DNA of 64,000 nucleotides, taken from contig CM043005.1 of assembly GCA_023678885.1 (NCBI GenBank), positions 6,562,314-6,626,313 on the forward strand. The letters are read 5' to 3'. Shown here piece after piece: positions 54,689 to 64,000 of this stretch (its first letter is position 1; each line of letters opens with the position of its first letter). Position numbers and translations under genes: made by a program. The stretch is from Pogostemon cablin. Lineage: Eukaryota; Streptophyta; Magnoliopsida; Lamiales; Lamiaceae. The notes below the pieces were generated by a model. The model made no database searches and was not told the DNA's origin. It worked only from the letters and a program-made list of their open reading frames with translations.

Positions 54689-54772
54689 TTTTATGATACC
54701 TAATTTAACTAAATTAGTAAGATATAAATAGAGTGAGGACCTAATTCCTCACAAATTGATGATAGTTAACAC

Positions 54773-54776
<4 letters not shown>

Positions 54777-54835
<59 letters not shown>
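54777..54835. repeat. (TA)n microsatellite
   Basis: About 29 uninterrupted TA units 90 bp upstream of the start codon at 54688, in the promoter region of the minus-strand gene. Confidence 0.97.
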
Positions 54836-54839
<4 letters not shown>

Positions 54840-55025
54840 TTATTATGATATTTTTAAGTGTTTAATTAACGGGTGCACTTGGTGTTATAGCGAAGATGTT
54901 TTATGTTATTAGTTATCACTTTTATTATTTTTTAAATGTTATTGCTTTTATTTATATTTATAATATAAATTGTTATATGAAATAATTTAAAGCGTCATTT
55001 TTACTTTTCATCAATTAATAAAGTA

Positions 55026-56126
55026 CTCCCTCCGTCCCATTACAACGTACGCGTTTGCTATTTCACGTAAATTAAGGGATATACTACTTTAATGTGTAGT
55101 GAGGAAAGAGAAATAATATTATGAATTCAAATATACAAATCCCAAAATTATCCAACAACTTTCATGTTGTTAATCTCACAAGGGAGATAATCTGCCATAT
55201 TCATAAGGAAATTAACATAGACATTTAAATCCTTACAAACCATGATGAACAATAAGGTTTCAATACAAAATTTGAATGAAAACTCCCTTGGATGGCTCCA
55301 ATGGTGATCTCTTTCCTCTCCTTGAAATTCTCCTCTCTTCCTTACTTCTTTTCCTCATTTGGATGAGATTTGATGGTTGGATGAAGATAGATAGAATGGA
55401 TGGTGAATATATGAAGATGATGGTGAAAAATGGAAGGAATTGTGTGTTATGTATGTGTGCAGCCTCCAACTTACGAAATCTGGATGAAATGTTGAAATTG
55501 GGGGTATTTATACCCCCTTAGGATCTTCTAGAAGCTTGCTGAATTTTATTAGTTTTTGCACGGACACGGCTCGTGTGCTTGCACACGGTCCGAGTCATGT
55601 CAGGTTTGCAATCAACGTTTGCTCCAGACAGCGCACGGCTCGTGTGCTGAACACGGCCACAAGGTAGGCGAGTAGATGCTTCAGGTGCTAGCGTATGGCC
55701 ACCTCTTACAGGGCCGTACGAAGTACACGACTCGTGTGCTTGAATGCGGCTCGTGTACTGCATATGGGCCGTGATTGAGCTGTATTTTTCCTTCTTATTC
55801 TTTCTCGACTCCCGACTCCATTTTTGCTCCATTTTCACCTGTTTTTAACACGTTTAAGCTCATTCTCAAACATTTCCATAAAAACATATAACACAAACAA
55901 ATAGTACATAAATACGGATAAAATACTGCGAAAATAACTATAAAAATACACTAAAATTTAGGTGAAAATATCACTAATTAGTAGGTGTATTAGTATGACA
56001 TGTGGGCCCATGGAGAGATAAGTAATTAATATTTGTGGGTCCCATTTACCAAAAAGAGAAATGCACACCTTGTATTGGGACGGATCAAAATGAAAAAATG
56101 CGTACGTTTTAATGGGACGGAGGGAG
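55026..56126. mobile_element. Stowaway-type MITE split by an LTR
   Basis: Perfect ends CTCCCTCCGTCCCATTA and, inverted, CTCCCTCCGTCCCATTAAAA, with TA at 55024-55025 and 56127-56128. The halves are separated by an Athila-like LTR (55132-55973). Without it the MITE is about 255 bp. Confidence 0.85.
55132..55973 (-). mobile_element. Athila-like solo LTR (short or internally deleted)
   Basis: On the minus strand the start (ATTTTCACCTAAATTTTAGTG region) and the CTTCTAGAAG...GGGGTATTTATACCCCC promoter text match the intact Athila LTR. It has the same CG-rich U3 style (55560-55770). At 842 bp it is half the length of the intact LTR, missing most of R/U5. No clean target duplication was found, so the borders are approximate. 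Confidence 0.65.
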
Positions 56127-56128
56127 TA

Positions 56129-56351
56129 CTTTTATTGTCCATCTAAAATAGATGCATTTTGTCATTTTAATCTGTCATAATATAAGAGATGCTAAATGGG
56201 AGTATTTTTATAGTGCCCACGCACAACATTAATATAACTACATATTATACATTAAAATATTATATATCTCTTTTTATTTCCACATTAAATTATATCCCTT
56301 AATCTACGTGGAAAAAAATAAACGCATTTTTTTCAAGAGGGATGGAGGGAG
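56129..56351. mobile_element. degraded Stowaway-type MITE abutting the previous one
   Basis: The right end inverted reads CTCCCTCCATCCCTCTTGAA. The left end (CTTTTATTGTCCATC) is degraded. It shares the TA at 56127-56128 with its neighbour, so one inserted at the edge of the other. Confidence 0.6.
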
Positions 56352-56404
56352 TAATATTTTTTATTATAAAGGTTATCAATTCTTATCTGTCTCATGGAAG
56401 TTAT

Positions 56405-56470
56405 TCTGTGAGACGGTCTCACACAAGTCTTTGCGAGTCTTGGGTGAGACCGTCTTACGGTGAAACCACT
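56405..56470. repeat. dispersed palindromic GTGAGACGGTCTCAC repeat
   Basis: GTGAGACGGTCTCAC is a near-perfect palindrome, and GGTGAGACCGTCTTACGGTG follows 30 bp later as its inverted partner. A diverged relative occurs at 52577 (GTGATACGATCTCACG). It is a foldback element. Confidence 0.65.
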
Positions 56471-56543
56471 TTATATTTTTTAATTAATTATCACTTTTAT
56501 CAAAGATGTTATCACTTTTCTTTAAAAATATTGTTACTTATAA

Positions 56544-56935
56544 CACTACAAGAAAACTGTGAAATTCCAACAGAAAAATTCCAATGAAAAGCAAATCCAT
56601 TGGAAATTTTAGAGTTACAATGAATTTTCCAATGAAACTTTAAACTGTTGAAAAATTCCAACAAAAATTCTCATGGAAATTTAAACTATTGAAAATTTTC
56701 AATGCTAATTCCAATAGCCTAATAAACTATTGGAAATTTTCAACAAAATTTCCTATAAAATCTAAAACTGTTAGAAAGTTCCAACGAAAATTCCCTTATA
56801 AATGTTAACCGTTGGAAAATTCCAATACTAATTCCAATAGCTTGATAAACAGTTGAAAAATTCCAATAGAAATTCCAATTAAACTTAAGCAGTTGGAAAA
56901 TTCCAATGAGATTTTCATCGAAAAAAGAGACTTTA
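56544..56935. mobile_element. CACTA (En/Spm-type) transposon end
   Basis: CACTACAAGAAAA is the standard CACTA terminal sequence. It is followed by about 380 bp of repeated TTGGAAAATTCCAA-type words in both directions, as in CACTA subterminal regions. No opposite end or transposase was found, so it is a truncated end. Confidence 0.75.
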
Positions 56936-56961
56936 ATAAATTTAAATGTCAATTTATAACA

Positions 56962-57022
56962 TAAGTTATATATTAGTTGAGTTGGTAGATGATACACTGA
57001 TACTCAAGGGTTCAAATCCGAA
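56962..57022 (+). other. tRNA-like (SINE-head-like) sequence
   Basis: TTAGTTGAGTTGGTAGA resembles a pol III A box and GGGTTCAAATCCG a B box, about 35 bp apart. It is too short and unpaired to be a tRNA gene. It is probably a SINE head or tRNA relic. Confidence 0.4.
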
Positions 57023-57059
57023 TAAATGCATTTTTTTTGTTGGATAATTGCTTGTTCAC

Positions 57060-58709
57060 TATTTTGCGTGTGTCCCAAGTGTAGGAAATCAATTGTAGTT
57101 CCACGTGTGACCAAGTAAAAATAATATCGTACCCAAGATAATTATATATCTACTATTTAATCTAATTATGACTATTCTAATTTAAGAGAAATCTAGTTTT
57201 TAAAGAGAATTACCTAAATTAACTATGTAGAAAATAATTACTAAAAATAATAAAATAGCAAATAATTAAATATGGAAAGTATTCAAGAGAGAAGATAGAT
57301 AGCACTAGGAAATTCAGTTAAATTGGTCAAATCAAATCACTAGACAATCAGCTAGAATCCCTGCAGTTCTTATGAAAGCAATCACTTAATTATGTTAAAC
57401 CCCTTTTCTAAAGTAAACTTAACACATAAATCTAGTTTAACCCCTCAGATGCAGAAGAATAATTCCTACTCCCTTTCTAGGTACATCATGTAAAATTCCA
57501 TTAAAGACTAGAGCACTAGACTTCACTTTATAGGTACTTAAGAATTAATCCCCAATTCCCACCTAATAATCTAAGAAACCAAATCATCTAAAATAATAAT
57601 TAATAGATATATTAAGTGTCATATATTAATTATTCTAATGAATAAATGTTATATGTTTAAATTTCCTTTACCCATAATAGGTTGACAAATATAATTCTTA
57701 TATAACGCAAGCAATAAGCATAAGCATGCAAAAGGCATTGACATACGCATGAATAAGGACAGATCATATAAGACAAAAATATAAGTCTCAAATTAAAACA
57801 TTAATAAAGAAATAAGTATACTGCATGTATCCTACCTTAAGTCTAGATTATCAATTCAAAACAACTTAACCTTCAAACCTAGCGCTATCCAAGGGGTAGT
57901 AGCCCATGGTGTTACAAGAAACACACATGGTTAGGTATGAAAGCATATTATCCAAAATTAAGAAAGAAAGAATAAGAATAACCTTAAATATGGTGCGATT
58001 CTCCGTTCTCTCCTCTGTGATTCTGAACCTCATCGTTCTCTTTCTCAAGTAAGCAATACTGATGAACTCTCCGGGATGGGTGGATGGGATGGTGAATTGT
58101 GAAAAGGTGTGTAGAGTTAGGGTTTGGAACACCCCAATAACTCCTTTTATAGTTTAATACTGATCCTTCACGAATTCTGATTTAAAAGTGGGTTTTTTCT
58201 CATTAAAAATACGAACGGGCCAAAAAAATGACGAAATGCGAAAGTGGGCCTGGCGCGACCTTGGCACGAGTCATGCCACTTCCCGCATTTGTCGTGCGGG
58301 CGCCATGCTGTGCGGATTCCTCGGAAGCTCTTGGCGGCACGACGCGTGCGTCTCGGTGAGGCTTCGGAGCTCGTGCTCGGCAGCTATCGGCAGCGCGCTC
58401 GGCGGTCGTGCAGGCATCTCTCGGCAGCGCTTGCAGCACGACCTGGCATTTCTGACAGCACGACTCCCCCTGCTGGCCGGTACGAGTCATGCCGACTCTT
58501 CCTTCTCCAGACTTCGTTCCGACTTTATTTTCGACTTCTATTTTTGCTCTTTTTACCTCGTTTTCCATCTAAAAATACAAAATAATACCTCACACGCATC
58601 TAAAACATAAATTTATAAAATTCAACCACAAGATGCTCAAATACGGATATAAATCCCATAAAATAGTGCTAAATCAGACCCTAAAATACGCAAATTTTCA
58701 CACTAATCA
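57060..58709 (-). repeat. Athila-like 3' LTR (unit a)
   Basis: The right border ACTAATCA is followed by the polypurine tract (minus-strand TAAGTTTGGGGGT) and stem-loop. The left border is approximate. The minus-strand U3 has a CG-rich block (58245-58500) with repeated GCACGA and GGCACGAGTCATGCC words. A second, 5'-truncated copy lies at 60498-62017. Confidence 0.7.
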
Positions 58710-58747
58710 AACCCCCAAACTTAAGATGTTATTCATCCCCGAACAAC
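58710..58747 (-). promoter_or_regulatory. polypurine tract and stem-loop of unit a
   Basis: On the minus strand GTTGTTCGGGGATGAATAAC (58728-58747) is followed by 4 nt and TAAGTTTGGGGGT. The stem is maintained with two G-T pairs compared with the intact element. Confidence 0.62.
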
Positions 58748-60497
58748 AAAAAAGAACAAAGAAGAAGAAAGTTAGTGTGAAAATCTAAAGGAAAACAAGA
58801 AATATGACAACTAGGCCATTCAACATAATCGTCATTAACTCCGGTCATGCAACTCTAATTACATGCAATAATTCATTCATAGCATACAAGTTAAGATAAT
58901 CACCACCAATTAAAATGCTCCATCAACTTATTCTCACGGGAAGTATATCACTCGCACTCAAGTATATAAGATGTATAGAGATGTATACTTATGGGGTATG
59001 GTGTTTACGCTCAAATTCAATTCAAGTGCGTGCGTAACCATAAGCTTGTCAAACGTCTCAAACTCTCTACCACTTAAAGTATGATTCAATAATGGGATCA
59101 AAAAGGACTTTTAATAGGATGTAATATTGGCTCTTTGGTAACGGTAGAAAACATATTGACAAAGTAACTCAATTAGTAAAGAATTAAAACTGGAGATCTT
59201 TTGTACTGCAGATTTTTACACTTCAAGGCTATCCAGCTTCATGCTCTTCTAATTTTATTTTTCTCTCATTTCCTTCAAGCTTCAACATTCTATTTTTTCC
59301 TTTCTTTTCTTTTTCTTTTCTCGAGGTACCAGTTTCGGGCACTACCTCTAATATAATATCGGGGTACCAATTTCGGGCACTATCCCTAAGTAATTTATTT
59401 TTCAGCTCATACTTTTCAGCTCATAATCACTTGTATAGCTCCAAATATTCTATTCCTTCCAAACTCCATAGAAATCAATTCACACACTTTGACAGCATTT
59501 AATTCTCCACTAAATATAGGAATTTAAGGCTCAAATAAAATATCAAAGTGGCTATCTTCGTAGGTTGCCAAAGAAATAAAGCTTTTAGACTCAAAAGGAC
59601 TAACTACGGATATATAATTATTTGGTAGGAAATGATTTGGCAAAGTGACTCATAAAAATAAAAAATGGCCTAAAATTATCTCCTATATCTAACTTAACAT
59701 GCGGTCTTAAGTAAGACAAGAAACAAGTTCTAGAATACACACACCATAATGATACTCACCAGAAAGAAATATCATGTGATTATGTACATGATCTATAGGC
59801 TCAAAATCTCACATGGGTTTTAACAAGTAATAGAGCACTCTTCATGATAAGCAATATCTCATAAGTACACATAGAACTTCATCTCACAATATAACTTAAG
59901 TGCAATTCCTTCATCAATTTCAAGAGCATATGAATTTCTGGTAGAAATCTAACAAATAAGATCATAACAAGCACACAACCAGAAACCCAAACATAAGTAC
60001 ATCAACTACTAGACAATAAACTCCACATAATATCCCCCACAAATATCCAACAATTCAAATCAAGATAAGAATGATACATGATAGAGACAAATACATCAGA
60101 AGCAACCCTATCAACCTATCACACCACTCAAAGCGTAAACAGAAAATAGAAATAAGGTGAAGAGATAGAATGACACAACCTCAATAGACAAGGCAGTTTA
60201 AAAAAAAAGGGCTATAGACTCCATCAATCACGTCTCTCTCGGCGCTCTTGAACTTCATCTCTCAAGCTTTGTAACTCTCTTTGTGTCTCCCTTCGAGAAT
60301 GCCTGACCTCCTGGAACAATGCTCGAAACTATTGGTCGTTCGAACGTCTGATGGAGTTGAAATGATCATTAACGTATCGAAACATTTCTCTCCACAGATC
60401 CTGCACACCTGGAACATAATAAGAATGGTAGTCAGATGGTACGGGACCCGTAAAAGTGCTGGGTCCTCCGTACTGGGCTCTAGATGGAGCTGTCACA
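58748..60497 (-). mobile_element. internal remnant of an Athila-like unit with gag-like coiled coil
   Basis: Mostly the non-coding 3' region, with blocks like those of the intact element (GGCTCTTTGGTAACGG at 59130). At 60497-60224 on the minus strand a frame with one TAG reads VQDLWREMFRYVNDHFNSIR and, after the stop, FQEVRHSRRETQRELQSLRD. This is a charged coiled coil like the C-terminal part of a non-autonomous gag. No enzyme domain. It joins abruptly to an LTR at about 60498. Confidence 0.6.
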
Positions 60498-62017
60498 AGT
60501 GTTTCAAGAGAGAAGACAAGATAGCATTAGGAAATCCAGTTTAAATTAGTCATATTAAATCACTAGATAATTGGTTATAATTTCTGCAGATTTTATGGAA
60601 GTAATCATATAACTGTTAAATCCTTCTTTTAAAGTAAACTTAAAACATAAATCTGGTTCAAACCCTCATATGCAGAAGAATAATTCCTACTCCATTTCTA
60701 AATACTTCATGCAAAATTCCATTAAAGGTTAGAGCACTAGACTTCCCTTTATAGGTACTTAAAAATTAAACCTCGGTTCCCACCTAACAATCTAAGAAAT
60801 CAAATTCTCTAGAATGGTAATTAATAAATATATTAAATGTCCAATATTAATTATTCTAATGAGTAAAGATTATATGGTTAAATCCTTATTACCCATAACA
60901 GATAGACAAATATAATCACTTTATGGTACAAGCAACAAGCATAAATATGCATAAGACAATTATATATCATGAATGAAGGCAGACCATATAAGACAAAAAT
61001 ATAAGTCTAAATTCAAAGCATTAATAAGGGAATAAGTATACTGCAGAAATACATAACCTAGTCTAGGTCATCAATTCAATCCAATTCAACTTTCAAAACC
61101 TAAAACTATCCAGAAAAGTACTAGCACATGGTGTTACAAGCAACAACCATGTCTATGGAATGAAACTTACCCATGAGTCTATAAATCAACAATAAGAAAT
61201 TAAAGAAGGAAGAAAAACCATTGTCTGGAATAATTCTATGTCTCCTCTTCCCGTCTTGAAGATCCTCCTCCGTTCTCCTTATCAAGTAGCAAACACTGTG
61301 ATTGAATATGATAGGTGAAAGGCGGGTGAAGGGCAGAGATGGATGACGGAAGGTGATGGATTAGGGTTTAAAACCCTAAGTGATGTGGTGGTGGTAGATT
61401 ATGCGGTTTCTTCACACTTTATGTGGTGATGAGAACGAAATATATATATGTGTGAGAATGGAATAAAAGATATGAGTAAAATGATGTGAGATCTTGAAAA
61501 ATCAGGAAAAATATAATTATGGAAGATATGAAGGGATATTAAATTAGGAAATAACTTAGCTACCAAGAAAATAGGAAATAACTTAGCCATCAAGAAAATA
61601 GGAAATAGAGGGTAATTTTCGTGAATTTTTGGAATTCTCGTCGGCAACTGCATGACCTCACGATTTTGAGCATAACTTCTTTATCCGAGCTCCGATTGAA
61701 GTGATTTTTACGCTCACGCGACCCTCTTTTCCATAGCTTTCTAACCATATATCATACGACCAGTTTGGAATTCTGCAGAAATACAGAAAAATTAAAGAAT
61801 ATAGTCCTCTGTTTCCTTGACATCTTGCACAAATTCACGCTCCATTCCAACTTTGCACTTTTAATCCTTTTTCCACATAAAAATACGAAATAACACCTCA
61901 AATACACCAATATCTTAAATATATAAAAATGAACTATTCGGTGCTAAAATATGAACATTAATCCCCCAAAACGGTGCTAAATCGGACTCTAAAACATGCA
62001 TATTTTTACACTAAACA
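60498..62017 (-). repeat. Athila-like LTR, truncated (unit b)
   Basis: From TTTCAAGAGAGAAGA it matches unit a from about 57284, so about 220 bp of its U5 end is missing. The U3 (61380-61800) differs from unit a and lacks the CG-rich block. It ends CACTAAACA, followed by its own polypurine tract. Confidence 0.7.
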
Positions 62018-62113
62018 AACCCCCCAAAATTAAGATGATGTTCGTCCTCGAACAACAAAATTGAACAAAGAAGAAAGATAGTGTGTAAATCAAATAAAAA
62101 CAAGGGATATGAC
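62018..62113 (-). other. polypurine tract and stem-loop of unit b
   Basis: On the minus strand GTTGTTCGAGGACGAACATC (62037-62056) is followed by 4 nt and TAATTTTGGGGGG. One stem position (T-T) is unpaired. The unit is cut at 62114 by the next LTR. Confidence 0.6.
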
Positions 62114-63901
62114 TGTTTGCCTATTTTGTAGCACTCACGAGCAAGAATACTCGATCGTTGTAGTAGTATATCCCGAGAAAAAATTATCAATCCATAAAGG
62201 AGTTATGTTCGGACTAGCAAAATACGTGAGCTCATGTTCATGTTGTTTTTGTAAAGATGATCGGGATTTTGAGATTGATTAACAACTAAAACAAGTAAAA
62301 AGTAAATAAGAATAGCAAATAATAGAAATGACAAGTAAAGAAAATGGGTGCTAAAGTTCAAGTATGGAAAAACATGGGATTAGAAACATCCATGCACACT
62401 CGATTCATATTATCATGCAAACGGAATTAAACTCAGTTGATGTAGACTAAGGGTGATCACGATTGTATCCTAAGCTCCCTTTCGGGTTACAAAGGTTGTT
62501 GATCCATTTTAGACTCCCAAAAGCACTTAAGATCAAAGCCCAATATTAACCCCTTCCATCTAGGTACTAGTTAGATTAAACTCTCCCTTTTTGTGTACTA
62601 AGGCCAACGAATGGATTGGTTCCCCTCATTGAATTCAAATATCCTTTCGGTCAAACCCAAACTCAATGTCTATTCATGCCTTCCTAATACTATAGAGGGT
62701 CGTTTCCGTCTCACTCCAAGCAATACATACATGAACATCATGATAGCATGTAATTACCACAAATAATCCATTGATCTACAATCCATTAAACCAATAAACA
62801 TTCATGAATAACAAACAATGCCATCACAACATCAAGACAATTAAACTCCATGAATAGAAATCAACATCAATTAAACCAAAAACCAATTTAATCCACATGA
62901 TAATATAAATCTAATATGCTCTTCATGTTCCTAATCCCACTAGAGGGATTAGCCTAACATGATAAAAGTAATAAAACAAATAAATGATTCATTACAAATA
63001 CCCATAGTCTTAGATCTAAAGAAATACAAAATGAATGGATTCTTCCCTATCAATTTCTTGAAGAGAATCTTCTATTCTTCTTGATCTCCACCTCTAGCTC
63101 TTGATTTTGAAGTCTTTAGCACTAAAAATGAAAGATTTGATGGGTGGGATTTTGAAGTCTTTAGCACCAAAAATGGAAGATTTGATGGGTGGATGAAGAT
63201 GGATGAAGATGAAGGTGGAAAATGGAAAAAATAGTGTGTGAGGTGTGTGTAGAGGATGGGAATTTCGGATCTGGTTCAATTGTTGAATAAAGGGGTATTT
63301 ATACCCCTTTGGAGGCTTCTAGAAGAATTAGAAAAAATATCCTGTTCTGGTGCCGACACGAGTCGTGCTGCGTCGCACGAGTCGTGTCGTGTCAGGGTAA
63401 ATGGCACACGACTCGTTCTGCATCGCACGGCCAAAAGGTGGCCATGTTGAATGTATAGACGTCGCCGCACGGCCGCCGCTTACAGGCCCGTGTCTGGTAC
63501 ACGGATCGTGTGATGCAACACGGGTCGAGCTCCGCAACACGGCCAAATGGTGGTCGTGTTGGCTAAATAGATGTCGCCGCACGACCATTCTGAATAGGCC
63601 CGTGTCTGGTACACGGGCCGTGTGCTGCAACACGACTCGTGTTGCCAGCACGGCCAGCCGTGTTCTTGCACTTTTGTTTCTTCTTCCTTGTTTGATCTCC
63701 CGTCTTGAGATCCGTTTTTTTCTACATCTTCCTTATCATGTTTAGCATCCAATAAAAAGTGAAAATCTTAAGTTTAAGCTCATTCACACACATTTCAATA
63801 AAAACACAAAATACAACCAAATAACACATAAAATACGGATAAAATAATACGAAAACACATCTAAAAAGACACTAAAATGTCGATGAAAACAGCTCTAATC
63901 A
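62114..63901 (-). repeat. 3' LTR of a second Athila copy
   Basis: 1788 bp, the inverse of the intact Athila LTR (TGTTTGCCTATTTTGTAGCA ... GCTCTAATCA), with many small differences, so it is an older sister copy. The minus-strand CG-rich U3 block is at 63345-63665. The 5 bases before it are ATGAC; the matching duplication lies outside the window. Confidence 0.9.
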
Positions 63902-64000
63902 ACCCCTCAAACTTAAGGTGTTGCTCGTCCCCGAGCAACGAAAATGACAAATCAAAAGGAGAAATTTTCACCTAGAAAAGACTAAACGAATATAAGCAAT
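63902..64000 (-). mobile_element. start of the internal region of the second Athila copy
   Basis: The polypurine tract (minus-strand TAAGTTTGAGGGGT) and the perfect stem-loop GTTGCTCGGGGACGAGCAAC (63920-63939) continue to the window edge. They match 20606-20704 of the intact element in reverse. The rest of this element lies to the right. Confidence 0.88.

Noticed and set aside
58188..58610. Cys/Arg-rich frames of 113-140 codons
   Set aside because: They fall in the CG-rich block of an LTR, are open in several frames at once and have no recognisable domain.

Overview
This window is AT-rich nuclear DNA of a flowering plant. The evidence is a PLS-class pentatricopeptide (PPR) gene, spliced Fringe-like (DUF604) glycosyltransferase genes with GT-AG introns, many Stowaway-type MITEs with CTCCCTCCGTCCC ends, and Athila-type (Ty3/gypsy) and Ty1/copia retrotransposons. 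A eudicot is very likely. An asterid is only a guess. No bacterial, organellar or viral segment was seen.

Layout. 1-9.0 kb: intergenic repeats, MITEs and the PPR gene (3894-5939, +), whose C-terminal E-type tail is cut off by an in-frame TAG. 9.0-35.0 kb: one old, dead copia element (9008-35037, target duplication ATCAT) that acts as a landing site. A young, intact 11.55-kb Athila element (10903-22454, duplication AAACC) sits in its gag. An 8-kb non-autonomous Athila-like element in reverse orientation (25263-33281) sits in its reverse transcriptase. That second element carries a solo LTR (26559-28241) inside its own 3' LTR. 35.0-38.1 kb: a tandemly duplicated host segment; the copia hit one copy and a truncated gypsy element with a palindromic gag junction (35450-37730) hit the other.

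38.3-54.7 kb: a tandem cluster of three DUF604 genes, all on the minus strand. The first is a pseudogene (38357-41895) lacking exon 1 and split by a hAT MITE. The other two are complete three-exon genes (42912-45804, 468 aa; 50806-54688, 487 aa). Their introns and spacers are full of Stowaway, hAT and Mutator-like MITEs, one of which carries a 115-121-bp tandem array. 55-64 kb: an LTR inserted in a Stowaway MITE, a CACTA end, two partial Athila-like LTR units on the minus strand, and the 3' LTR of another member of the intact Athila family running off the right edge.

How it works together. The cellular genes are the PPR protein (predicted organellar RNA binding) and the Golgi-type glycosyltransferases. 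The rest is layered transposons, and target-site duplications give the relative order of several insertions. The best non-standard signal is a 20-nt stem-loop placed exactly 4 nt before the polypurine tract in all five Athila-like elements that show this region, with stem changes that mostly keep pairing. A second conserved hairpin follows pol and is also kept in the element that has no pol. I did not find an undescribed defence or regulatory system.
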